DNA of 64,000 bases, from contig JAFYYA010000077.1 in NCBI GenBank assembly GCA_017557785.1, positions 33,004 to 97,003 on the forward strand, written 5' to 3'. This document shows positions 7,597-15,324 of the stretch, piece after piece (the first letter of the stretch is position 1; each line of letters starts with the position of its first letter). Below the pieces are notes generated by a model. That model did not search any database, was not told the origin of the DNA, and saw only the letters and a program-made list of their open reading frames with translations. Made by a program: the position numbers and the translations under genes. This DNA is from Salinivirgaceae bacterium (GTDB taxonomy: Bacteria; Bacteroidota; Bacteroidia; Bacteroidales; SZUA-534).

Positions 7597-8163
7597 ATGA
7601 ACAAGAACATAATAATTGCGGGCGTTGGCGGACAGGGAATTCTGACCATTGCCACAATTTTGGATATGGCTGCAATGCACGCCGGACTGAACATTAAGCA
7701 GGCCGAAGTGCACGGAATGAGCCAGCGCGGCGGCGAAGTTCAGACGCACCTGCGCATTGCCGACGGCGAAATCTTCTCTGACCTGATTCCAATGGGCCAA
7801 GCCGACCTGATTCTGTCGGTTGAGCCGCTCGAGTCGCTTCGCTATCTGCCTTATCTGAAGAAAGATGGCGCGATTGTAACTTCCGACGAGCCGTTCAAAA
7901 ACATTGGCAACTACCCCGACGAGCAGAAGGTGCTCGACACCGTCCGCAAATCGGCCGAGAACGTGGTGTTTGTTGATGCCACAAAGATTGCCAACGAATT
8001 GGGCAACCCCAAATCGTACAACATTGTGATGCTGGGCGCCGCAGCGCGGTTCATTGGCATTAGCAACGCCGATTTTGAGTGGGCCATTGGCAACCTGTTC
8101 GGCTCAAAAGGCCAGGAAGTGGTTGATTTGAACATAAAAGCATTTTACGCAACTACTAAATAA
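7597..8163 (+). CDS. iorB: Indolepyruvate:ferredoxin oxidoreductase, beta subunit
   Basis: A 188-residue protein of the pyruvate/ketoisovalerate oxidoreductase gamma-type fold. It begins with the family stretch AGVGGQGILT, followed by AEVHGMSQRGGEVQTHLRI, which helps form the CoA and catalytic interface. It is the partner of IorA just upstream. The 94-base gap between them is AT-rich and holds a run of AAAATTAAAAATT-type repeats, the same class of intergenic filler seen elsewhere in the window. The paaK-like ligase begins 10 bases downstream, so all three genes are very probably one operon. Confidence 0.92.
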   Translation: MNKNIIIAGVGGQGILTIATILDMAAMHAGLNIKQAEVHGMSQRGGEVQTHLRIADGEIFSDLIPMGQADLILSVEPLESLRYLPYLKKDGAIVTSDEPFKNIGNYPDEQKVLDTVRKSAENVVFVDATKIANELGNPKSYNIVMLGAAARFIGISNADFEWAIGNLFGSKGQEVVDLNIKAFYATTK

Positions 8164-8173
8164 TCAAATCGTT

Positions 8174-9478
8174 ATGGGATATTGGAACCAACGAATAGAG
8201 TGTATGGAACGCACCGAGATGCGTGCCCTGCAAACCGAACGCCTGAAACGTGTGGTTGACCGCGTCTATCACAACTGCCAGCCATACCGCGAGCGTATGC
8301 AGGCCGCAGGCGTCAAACCTTCTGACATTCAATCGATTGACGACATTTGCAAACTGCCGTTCACATCGAAGAAAGACCTGCGCGACTACTATCCGTGGGG
8401 ACTGTTGAGTTCGCCGCTGTCGGACATTGTGAAGATTCACGCATCGTCGGGAACTACAGGCAAACCGATTGTGGTTGGCTACACCCGCAACGACATTGCC
8501 GACTGGGCCGAAGCGGGCGCACGCTGCCTGACGGCTTACGGTCTTGGCAAGGACGACGTGATTCAGGTTTCGTACGGCTACGGCCTGTTCACTGGCGGCC
8601 TTGGCGCTCACGATGCCAGTATGAACATTGGCGCCGTCACCATTCCGACATCGGCAGGAAACACCGAGAAGCAGCTGCTGCTTATGCACGACCTTGGCAC
8701 AACCGCCCTGGCCTGCACACCGTCATACGCGCTCTATCTGTCGGAATCGCTTGAGAAATCGGGCATTCCGCGCAACGAGATAAAACTGAAAGTGGGCATC
8801 TTCGGCGCCGAACCGTGGACCGAGGAAATGCGCAAAGAGATTGAATACCGCCTGGGAATCAAGGCTTACGACATCTACGGCCTGACCGAGATTTCGGGCC
8901 CTGGCGTCGGATTTGAGTGCGAGTGCCAGAACGGCACCCACCTGAGCGAGGACCTTTTCTACCCCGAAATCATCAACCCCGAAACGGGCGAGGTTCTGCC
9001 CGACGGACAAGATGGCGAGTTGGTTTTCACCACGCTCAACAAAGAGGGAATGCCGCTCATCCGCTTCCGCACCCGCGATATCACCAGCATCACACACGAG
9101 CGCTGCGCCTGCGGCCGCACACTGGCCAAAATGTCGCGCATCCTTGCCCGCACCGACGATATGCTTATCATCCGCGGCGTGAACGTATTCCCGTCGCAGG
9201 TCGAGGCTGTGCTCTGCACTCTGAAAGAGGTTGAGCCACACTTCTTCATCACTGTCGACCGCGTGAACAACACCGATACATTCGACATTGATGTGGAGGT
9301 TAAGGAAGAGTACTACTCCGACATGATGAGCGAGATGGAGAAACTGCGCAAGAAGATTGCTCACGCCATCCAGAGCGTTGTCGGCATCCAACCGAACATT
9401 CGCCCCGTTGCACCGAACACCATCGAGCGCAGCCAAGGCAAGGCAAAACGGGTTTTGGATAAGAGAAAGTTTAAGTAA
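8174..9478 (+). CDS. paaK: Phenylacetate-CoA ligase family (aryl-CoA ligase)
   Basis: A 434-residue adenylate-forming enzyme of the PaaK family. The P-loop-like AMP motif HASSGTTGKP is near residue 89, the YGLTEISGPG adenine-binding stretch near 235, and the C-terminal ligase hinge follows RTDDMLIIRGVNVFPSQVE. PaaK makes phenylacetyl-CoA from phenylacetate, ATP and CoA. Directly after iorAB it more likely runs in the acid-forming direction or recycles aryl acids, so that aryl-acetyl-CoA from tryptophan, phenylalanine or tyrosine is converted to the free arylacetate with energy gain. The direction is inference; the family call is firm. Confidence 0.88.
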   Translation: MGYWNQRIECMERTEMRALQTERLKRVVDRVYHNCQPYRERMQAAGVKPSDIQSIDDICKLPFTSKKDLRDYYPWGLLSSPLSDIVKIHASSGTTGKPIVVGYTRNDIADWAEAGARCLTAYGLGKDDVIQVSYGYGLFTGGLGAHDASMNIGAVTIPTSAGNTEKQLLLMHDLGTTALACTPSYALYLSESLEKSGIPRNEIKLKVGIFGAEPWTEEMRKEIEYRLGIKAYDIYGLTEISGPGVGFECECQNGTHLSEDLFYPEIINPETGEVLPDGQDGELVFTTLNKEGMPLIRFRTRDITSITHERCACGRTLAKMSRILARTDDMLIIRGVNVFPSQVEAVLCTLKEVEPHFFITVDRVNNTDTFDIDVEVKEEYYSDMMSEMEKLRKKIAHAIQSVVGIQPNIRPVAPNTIERSQGKAKRVLDKRKFK

Positions 9479-9504
9479 AAAGTTGAACGGGTTGAACGGG
9501 TTGA

Positions 9505-9535
9505 AACGCTTCGCTTCCCGATAACTATCGGGATA
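9505..9535. repeat. REP-like palindrome with CGCTTCGCT flank
   Basis: CCCGATAACTATCGGG (9517-9532, seven-base arms) is preceded by CGCTTCGCT. The same palindrome class with the same flank recurs at 36550-36592. Just before it, GTTGAACGG is repeated in tandem. Confidence 0.7.
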
Positions 9536-9552
9536 ACAAGTTGAAATGACAA

Positions 9553-9590
9553 TAAAAAAAAACGGTGTTCCTGATGGGACACCGTTTTTT
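9553..9590. terminator. Bidirectional terminator between paaK and SPFH gene
   Basis: AACGGTGTTCC pairs with GGGACACCGTT (one G-U) around TGAT, with an A run on the left and a T run on the right, so it can stop transcription from both converging genes. Confidence 0.88.
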
Positions 9591-9608
9591 GTGCTGTGAA
9601 GCGGATTG

Positions 9609-10610
9609 CTATTTCTTAGCCTTCTTCTCGGTTCCTTCAAAAAGTTCCTTCAGCGAGCCGAGCGAACTCAGCACGCCTGTGGCTTCGTACGGCATAAAGA
9701 CGGTCTTAGAGTCTTTGCTGCCGGCCAGTTGCTCAAAGGTTGAGATATACTTCATTGCGATGAGATACTGCGCCGGGTCGAAATGAGCGCTCTGGTCGAT
9801 GGCTTCGCTTATCAGGCGGATGCTCTTGGCTTCGGCTTCGGCAACCTTGATTTTTGCTTCGGCTTCGGCTTCGGCACGCAGAATCTGAGCCTGCTTGCGG
9901 CCTTGAGCCTGATTGATTTCGGCATCACGCATACCTTCGGCTTCCAAAATGGTGGCCTTTTTGTGACCTTCGGCTTCGAGGATGGTGGCACGGCGCTCAC
10001 GCTCGGCACGCATCTGTTTTTCCATCGTCTGACGGATTTCGACAGGCGGGTTAATATCCTGAAGTTCAACACGATTCACTTTCACACCCCACTTGTTTGT
10101 GGCTTCGTCGAGAATAAGGCGAAGTTTGGTGTTGATAGTGTCGCGCGATGTGAGCGTCTCGTCGAGTTCAAGTTCACCAATGACGTTACGCAACGTGGTC
10201 TGAGTCAATTTCTCGATTGCATCGGGCAGATTCTCAATCTCATAGACGGCCTTCACAGGGTCCATAATCTGAAAATAGAGCAATGCGTTGATTTCCAGGT
10301 TCACATTGTCTTTGGTAATCACATTCTGACGCGGGAAATCGTAAACCGTCTCGCGGATGTCGATGCGCGGCCTGTCGACAAAACGCACGTACTTGGTGCC
10401 GTTATATTCAGTCACATAGCGCCATTTCACCGGGCGCGGCTTGTCGATAATCGGCCAAATAATGTTGATACCCGACGACAACTGCCGATTGAATTTTCCC
10501 AAACGTTCAACGACCATCGTTTCCGACTGTTTGACGACCTTGAAGCCGGCCATCGCGAAAATTAGGACGAACAATGCTATTACAAATAGCAGAACCAATG
10601 TTGCATTCAT
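9609..10610 (-). CDS. SPFH/band 7 membrane scaffold protein (paraslipin/QmcA type)
   Basis: A 333-residue protein with one N-terminal membrane helix (residues 4-24), an SPFH/band 7 domain (about 25-190), a long coiled coil rich in Glu, Ala, Lys and Arg (about 195-270; repeats such as ATILEAEGHKKATILEAEG), and a C-terminal region ending in a basic tail. SPFH proteins form membrane microdomain scaffolds and regulate membrane proteases. The NfeD-like gene lies three bases upstream in the same orientation, the standard pair in bacteria, where the two are thought to assemble in the inner membrane. Confidence 0.9.
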   Translation of the reverse strand: MNATLVLLFVIALFVLIFAMAGFKVVKQSETMVVERLGKFNRQLSSGINIIWPIIDKPRPVKWRYVTEYNGTKYVRFVDRPRIDIRETVYDFPRQNVITKDNVNLEINALLYFQIMDPVKAVYEIENLPDAIEKLTQTTLRNVIGELELDETLTSRDTINTKLRLILDEATNKWGVKVNRVELQDINPPVEIRQTMEKQMRAERERRATILEAEGHKKATILEAEGMRDAEINQAQGRKQAQILRAEAEAEAKIKVAEAEAKSIRLISEAIDQSAHFDPAQYLIAMKYISTFEQLAGSKDSKTVFMPYEATGVLSSLGSLKELFEGTEKKAKK

Positions 10611-10613
10611 TTT

Positions 10614-11078
10614 TTAACTGTTTTTTGGTTTAACATAAAGTATGATACTGTCGATTTTAACCACTTCGACGGGTGTTCCTGCGGCAATTTCAGAACCGTC
10701 TAGCGTGCGTGCCTGCCACACAACGCCGTCAAGGCTGATTGAGCCTGAATCGCAGTCAATCTGCTCTTTAGCCTTGGTCACGCGGCCAATCATTGCATCG
10801 GAATTGGTTGGTGCGCCCGTTTTGTCGAGCCACCGCAGAACCACCGGCCTGATGGCGAACATTGTGACTGCTGTGCCGCAGATGCCAATGAAAAGCAGCC
10901 AGCTGTACGAATCGGTGACGAACGAAGCCAGACCGGCACAGAAGAATCCGATACCGACCGAGCCAGCCACAAATGACGGCGTGAAAATCTCGATGATGAA
11001 CATCAGCACGCCGATGATGAAAAGAAGGGTTGTCAAATTCATCAAACTTGAAAAACCCGTTGTACTTAAAAACTCCAT
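10614..11078 (-). CDS. NfeD-like membrane protein
   Basis: A 154-residue protein with three to four membrane segments in the first half (MNLTTLLFIIGVLMFIIEIF onward) and a C-terminal OB-fold NfeD domain (GRVTKAKEQI to VEVVKIDSIILYV). NfeD partners SPFH proteins; the gene directly precedes one here with a 3-base gap. The ATG at 11078 is chosen because the upstream extension to 11180 encodes Cys-rich sequence unlike the family and runs over the terminator for the next gene region. It is the short form without the ClpP-like domain. Confidence 0.85.
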   Translation of the reverse strand: MEFLSTTGFSSLMNLTTLLFIIGVLMFIIEIFTPSFVAGSVGIGFFCAGLASFVTDSYSWLLFIGICGTAVTMFAIRPVVLRWLDKTGAPTNSDAMIGRVTKAKEQIDCDSGSISLDGVVWQARTLDGSEIAAGTPVEVVKIDSIILYVKPKNS

Positions 11079-11186
11079 AATAATTAGTATAAAAGTTTGA
11101 TATACAAAAACGTACCGCCCAAAACAAACTATCGGCGAAACGCAGTTACAATGTAATGAAAGATTTGTTTCATACGTCATGAGCGA

Positions 11187-11225
11187 ACAAAAAAAAGCCC
11201 GCGATTAAATTCGCAGGCTTTTTTT
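11187..11225 (-). terminator. Terminator hairpin between lipoprotein gene and nfeD
   Basis: AAGCCCGCGA pairs with TCGCAGGCTT (one C-A mismatch), flanked by an A run on the left and a T run on the right. It lies 19 bases past the end of the minus-strand lipoprotein gene's stop at 11244, so it probably ends that transcript. Confidence 0.85.
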
Positions 11226-11243
11226 GTGGCTCCAAGAGCGGCT

Positions 11244-12500
11244 TTATACATACATCACCTTAGAAAGTGTGTATTTAATTATCAGATTTCCATTGACATA
11301 TGACACCGAGTACGACGGGAAAACAAAACCGTTTGTTCCTTCAGGTGCGGGACCGTTAACATCTTCGTCGTAATAATTGTCGCTGCCGGCAGAAAAATTC
11401 ATTAATCCGGCAACATTGTTTTCACTGAATTGCGAATAAACGCCTTCATCCTTAACCTTTTGAATGTATGACGCAGCATCTTCTTCCGAAACATTTTCGA
11501 TAACGACTTCAATCTCAACAACATCGTCAACATTGCAAGGGTAGAGCCATACATAGCCATTAGGTGTTTTGCCACCTTCAAACTCACGGTCAACACGCAT
11601 ATACTGGATATTGCCGCTGCCGGTGTACGGAATCACATATTTAGCCTGCTCCATAGCTGCCGGGTAGCGGTCGCTGAGCCATTGGCAGCCGTACTTGGTG
11701 TATTGCTGAATCATATCGGCCGGTACCACAATCGGGCCTGCCTTTTGCAACATCTTGGCAATTGTCTTATAGGTAGTTTCAAAATCACCAGCTTCGGCTA
11801 TCTTGTTGTAACCGTCAAACGACAAAAACGGCATCGTAAACTCCAATTTTGCTGCGTCAATTGAATAAAGGCCTGATGCAGGATATTCAGCCACTACAAC
11901 CGTTCCAATTGTATCTTCGTAATGTGATGTAAACGCGTTACCATCATTATCGTTATAATAATCCATTGAGAAAGAGTAGATTGACGATTTTCCATCCCAA
12001 GCCTGGAAGCCTGCCGGATAGAACGATTCGCAGTACATTGCCAGTGTGCTAAGGAATTTCGATGTGTCGTCAATCATAAACACACTGCCATCGGTTCCTT
12101 TGGCAACAAGCTCTCCTTCTGAATTAACATAGATGCCCGGCTCAGCATTCTTATATTTTGCGTCCGTATTGAAGAAATCATCAATATTGCCTTGATTCTC
12201 GTCACCAGATTTATTTTCAAGTTCCGAGCACTCATTATAGTCTTTTGCCGATGATTTTTCGTAGCTGACATCAAGTCCTGCCTGTTGCAATCTGCTGACA
12301 TACAACATAACTTCTGCTTCGTTGTCCCACATATAAGACACTTGCGGCAAAGTTCCCAAAACTGTAGTGGTAACCTTCCAGCAGTAATTGCCGTCGGTGC
12401 CAGCTACCGGATTATCCTCATTACTGGAATTGTCTTCATCACAAGCGGCAATCATCATTACACTAGCCGCACAAATCATTGATAATAAGTACTTTTTCAT
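11244..12500 (-). CDS. Lipoprotein of unknown function
   Basis: A 418-residue predicted lipoprotein. The signal peptide ends at the lipobox IAAC with Cys20 lipidated, followed at once by acidic residues (DEDNSSNED), which in Bacteroidota can direct export to the cell surface. The mature part is rich in Asp, Asn and Tyr, with no family I recognise and no obvious repeats. A segment in the middle includes FMPFLSFDGYNKIAEAG-like hydrophobic stretches (exact reading TMPFLSFDGYNKIAEAG). It is followed by a good terminator and is separated from the next lipoprotein gene by 157 bases, so it is probably transcribed with or near it. Function unknown. Confidence 0.75.
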   Translation of the reverse strand: MKKYLLSMICAASVMMIAACDEDNSSNEDNPVAGTDGNYCWKVTTTVLGTLPQVSYMWDNEAEVMLYVSRLQQAGLDVSYEKSSAKDYNECSELENKSGDENQGNIDDFFNTDAKYKNAEPGIYVNSEGELVAKGTDGSVFMIDDTSKFLSTLAMYCESFYPAGFQAWDGKSSIYSFSMDYYNDNDGNAFTSHYEDTIGTVVVAEYPASGLYSIDAAKLEFTMPFLSFDGYNKIAEAGDFETTYKTIAKMLQKAGPIVVPADMIQQYTKYGCQWLSDRYPAAMEQAKYVIPYTGSGNIQYMRVDREFEGGKTPNGYVWLYPCNVDDVVEIEVVIENVSEEDAASYIQKVKDEGVYSQFSENNVAGLMNFSAGSDNYYDEDVNGPAPEGTNGFVFPSYSVSYVNGNLIIKYTLSKVMYV

Positions 12501-12584
12501 AAATTAAATATTTAAGTTAAACATCATTTATCTAATTAACACAAATCGAATTATACGATAACCAAATACAAAAGTTGTGACTTT

Positions 12585-12671
12585 TTATTCCACCACCTTC
12601 AACTCAGCTCGTTTACGTAGCATCGGCGGAAACTCTTCCTTGTTGTGCGCGTTTAGTTCATTCAGATTCAT
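12585..12671 (-). pseudogene. Chimeric gene-end fragment (AlaX-like 5' piece joined to OmpA 3' piece)
   Basis: A 28-codon open frame (start 12671, stop 12585-12587) whose middle part reads LNAHNKEEFPPM and whose end reads RAELKVVE. Bases 12620-12650 match 31 of 31 bases of the AlaX-like gene (19612-19642), and 12583-12607 match 25 of 25 bases of the 3' end of the OmpA-family gene (13258-13282). It overlaps the last codons of the lipoprotein gene in another frame. It looks like recombination debris or the tail of a lost OmpA paralogue, not a functional gene. Confidence 0.6.
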
Positions 12672-13164
12672 TCGTTATTGAAATAAATAATGGAAATGAA
12701 AGATTTCCATTTATTGTATAAGCGCCATCGGCAATGTTGAATGTCAGGTCGTCGAAATAAAATGATGCTTCTGATTCTGAGACACTTAGCAAATAAATCT
12801 TACCCTTGTATTCTGATGTGGTATAGTTAGAGCTGGATGATGCGAACATTCCAAAGTCCATTTTTTCGACTTTTATTTCTTCGTTTGTTTTGTAATTGCT
12901 CAAATTGTTGATGTCAATCATCAAAGAGACGATTTCGTTCCAATATTGACCTTCGGTTGTTGCAAAAAAGGAATACGTATTGTCCCAGTATTTGGTAATG
13001 TGCGCGTCTTTAATTTCAAGTGTTGTTCCATTGGGTGCGGTAAGCGCAAACTCCTTATTTGCATCAATTTCCAATGTGTCATCCTTTAAATCATCGTTTT
13101 TGCAAGAAAAAAGGACAGTCGCAAGTGCGACGAGAACTGTTGTTTTTGAAATTACTCTGTTCAT
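12658..13164 (-). CDS. Small lipoprotein of unknown function
   Basis: A 168-residue predicted lipoprotein: signal peptide, lipobox LFSC with Cys21, then KNDDLKDD, which fits the K-(D/E)2-type surface-export signal of Bacteroidota lipoproteins. The mature domain is a small beta-rich fold (about 140 residues) with no motif I recognise. It lies upstream of the larger lipoprotein gene in the same direction and ends inside the chimeric fragment at 12585-12671. The two lipoproteins share no visible similarity beyond signal peptide and acidic start. Function unknown. Confidence 0.72.
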   Translation of the reverse strand: MNRVISKTTVLVALATVLFSCKNDDLKDDTLEIDANKEFALTAPNGTTLEIKDAHITKYWDNTYSFFATTEGQYWNEIVSLMIDINNLSNYKTNEEIKVEKMDFGMFASSSSNYTTSEYKGKIYLLSVSESEASFYFDDLTFNIADGAYTINGNLSFPLFISITNESE

Positions 13165-13259
13165 AATGGTATAATTTATAGTTAAACATTAAGTAAATTC
13201 TCTCATTATTAATTCAATACACAAACATAGCGTATTTTTTTATTAAATGCTGAAACATT

Positions 13260-15206
13260 TTATTCCACCACCTTCAACTCAGTTCGGCGGTTCGCTTCGC
13301 GACCTTCAGCGGTGGCGTTATCACCGACGGGTGCCGATTTGCCGTAACCTTTGTACGACAACTGCGACTGGCCAACACCTTGCGAAATCAGATAATCGTA
13401 AACCGATTTGGCACGTTTCTCTGAAAGTTGCTGATTATAAGCGTCGTTGCCCACATTATCAGTGTGGCCGCCAATCTCGAATTTCACGCCAGCGCTGTTT
13501 TTGATGAACACCGCCATCTGGTTCAATTCCACAAACGACTGTGGCATAAGTTCATACGAGTCGAATTTGAAGAAGATGTTGCGCAGGATGGTGTTTGCCC
13601 CAACTTGCGGTTTCTCAAGTTTAATATTGACCACGTAAGGCTTTGTGGCAGAGTAATTTCCTTCGAGATTGAAGTGCTGCGAGTTGAACAGATAGCCTGG
13701 ACTGGTGGCCAACATTGCATATTGGCGGCCAACGGGCAGACTGACAAGAAAATCGCCTGATTCGGCGCTCGAAACAACCGACATCACCGTGTCGCCCTTG
13801 GGCAAATTGAGCAGTTGCACCTGCGCCTTGAGCGGCAAGTTTGTTTGCGCATCTGTCACTAAACCACTGACATACGACACCGGTGTCGGGCGAACGGCTT
13901 CGGGCAGTTCAAAGGTATAGATGTTTTTGGTGTCGCTGTTGATGTTCGACGAGAAATAGGCCGTAACGCCTTTATTATCAACCACAAGACCAATCTCATC
14001 ACGGTGCGAGTTTATGGGGTAGCCCAAATTAACAGGCTCGTTCCAATGCCCTACGCTGTCGCGGCGCGACATAAAAATATCTTTCTTGCCCAATCCTGGA
14101 TGACCGTCGGAACTAAAATAAAGTGTCTGATTGTCAGGATGAATGAACGGACAAATATCATCGCCCGGGGTGTTGATGGGTGCGCCTAGGTTCTTCGGTT
14201 TGCCCCAACGGCCATTGGCGTCGAGTTCCGACACCCAAATGTCCATCTTGCCCAAACCGCCCGCGCGGTCCGATGCAAAGTAGAGATAGCGGCCATCTGG
14301 CGAAAGGCACGGCTGCTTGTCGGCCGACGCAGCATTGACAGCGCTACCCGCGTTGTAGGGCCTGCCCCACTGACCGTAAGCATTTTTCTTGGCGAAATAG
14401 ATGTCGCACTTGCCAAAGCCGTCGCGGCGATTACAACCCGTGAAAACCAATGTGTTACCATCGGCCGAAATCTGTTGCGCACCTTCGTTTCCGATGGTGT
14501 TGATTGGCGCACCAATGGGCACGGCCGGCTGCCACTTGCCATCAATAAAGCGTGTCACATAAAAATCTTCCTGCATCAGAATCGAGCCGTCGGGACGGAA
14601 ATGCAGACTGTCGGGTAGCAACATTGTGAAAACCAATGTTTTGCCATCAAGCGAAAGCGACGGCCAATACTGCTCGTAAGGCAGTTCCAAATCGGCGCCC
14701 AACGATTTCGGTTCAAACGGCACTGGATTATTCACTAAATCGATGGCAATCTGACATTTAGCGATATGTTGTTTCGCCAAATCCTTCGAAATGGCATTTG
14801 CCTTCGGATTGTTCAAAAATATTGAGTAATAGTGCTTTGACTCGGCATATTGGCCATTTCCATAAAGCGCGTTGGCCAGATTGTAGTCGAGATATGTGTC
14901 GAAGGTGGAATCGATGGCGCGGGCGGCGAGCAGAGCCTCAACAATGCACTCGCAGAAATCGCCGTAACTGCACATTTCGGCTTTCAGCAGATAGGCTTCA
15001 AGGAATCGTGGGTCTGCGTCGATGGCCTTGTTAATCTCAATTTCGGCATTGGCCAAATCGCGCTGATTCATAAACGATTTCGCACGATAATAGTACGTTT
15101 TCGCCTTGCTCGACTTGGTGGTCGTCAGCGCTTCGTGCTGGGCGTTGGCTACCACGACCGCAAGAAGCAGCGCAAAGGTTGCGAATATTTTCAGTAACTT
15201 ATTCAT
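13260..15206 (-). CDS. OmpA-family protein with TPR and PD40 propeller (PorE-like)
   Basis: A 648-residue secreted protein. Domains in order: signal peptide (1-22), TPR repeats (about 33-150), a PD40/WD40-like beta-propeller (about 165-440; repeats such as SPDGRYLYFASDRAGGLGKM and HPDNQTLYFSSDGHPGLGKK), a carboxypeptidase-regulatory-like domain (about 445-525), and a C-terminal OmpA peptidoglycan-binding domain (about 535-648). The OmpA core FEIGGHTDNVG and LSEKRAKSVYDYL carry the conserved Asp and Arg that bind diaminopimelate. This is the architecture of PorE, a peptidoglycan-anchoring part of the type IX secretion system, but many paralogues exist and no other type IX gene is in the window. 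Confidence 0.85.
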   Translation of the reverse strand: MNKLLKIFATFALLLAVVVANAQHEALTTTKSSKAKTYYYRAKSFMNQRDLANAEIEINKAIDADPRFLEAYLLKAEMCSYGDFCECIVEALLAARAIDSTFDTYLDYNLANALYGNGQYAESKHYYSIFLNNPKANAISKDLAKQHIAKCQIAIDLVNNPVPFEPKSLGADLELPYEQYWPSLSLDGKTLVFTMLLPDSLHFRPDGSILMQEDFYVTRFIDGKWQPAVPIGAPINTIGNEGAQQISADGNTLVFTGCNRRDGFGKCDIYFAKKNAYGQWGRPYNAGSAVNAASADKQPCLSPDGRYLYFASDRAGGLGKMDIWVSELDANGRWGKPKNLGAPINTPGDDICPFIHPDNQTLYFSSDGHPGLGKKDIFMSRRDSVGHWNEPVNLGYPINSHRDEIGLVVDNKGVTAYFSSNINSDTKNIYTFELPEAVRPTPVSYVSGLVTDAQTNLPLKAQVQLLNLPKGDTVMSVVSSAESGDFLVSLPVGRQYAMLATSPGYLFNSQHFNLEGNYSATKPYVVNIKLEKPQVGANTILRNIFFKFDSYELMPQSFVELNQMAVFIKNSAGVKFEIGGHTDNVGNDAYNQQLSEKRAKSVYDYLISQGVGQSQLSYKGYGKSAPVGDNATAEGREANRRTELKVVE

Positions 15207-15215
15207 AATCAGTTT

Positions 15216-15290
15216 TCAGAACGCAGATGACGCAGATTTAACAGATTAACGCAGATTTTTACAATTAGTACATTTCAAAATCAATTCCAC
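15216..15290. repeat. Degenerate ACGCAGAT repeats
   Basis: ACGCAGAT occurs four times (about 15222, 15230, 15251 and 15290), with AACAGATTAA-type spacers. It fills the gap between the OmpA-family gene and the adenosine deaminase gene. Such runs are interspersed intergenic repeats; no gene or clear regulatory site is seen. Confidence 0.55.
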
Positions 15291-15324
15291 GCAGATATCA
15301 CAAAACACAATAAAATATTGATTA

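Noticed and set aside
9783-10565. A 260-residue plus-strand frame opposite the SPFH gene
   Set aside because: Phe- and Gly-rich shadow of the coiled-coil codons; no motif.
13260-15206. A type IX secretion locus around the PorE-like protein
   Set aside because: No other type IX gene (porK, porL, porM, porN, sov) is seen in the window.
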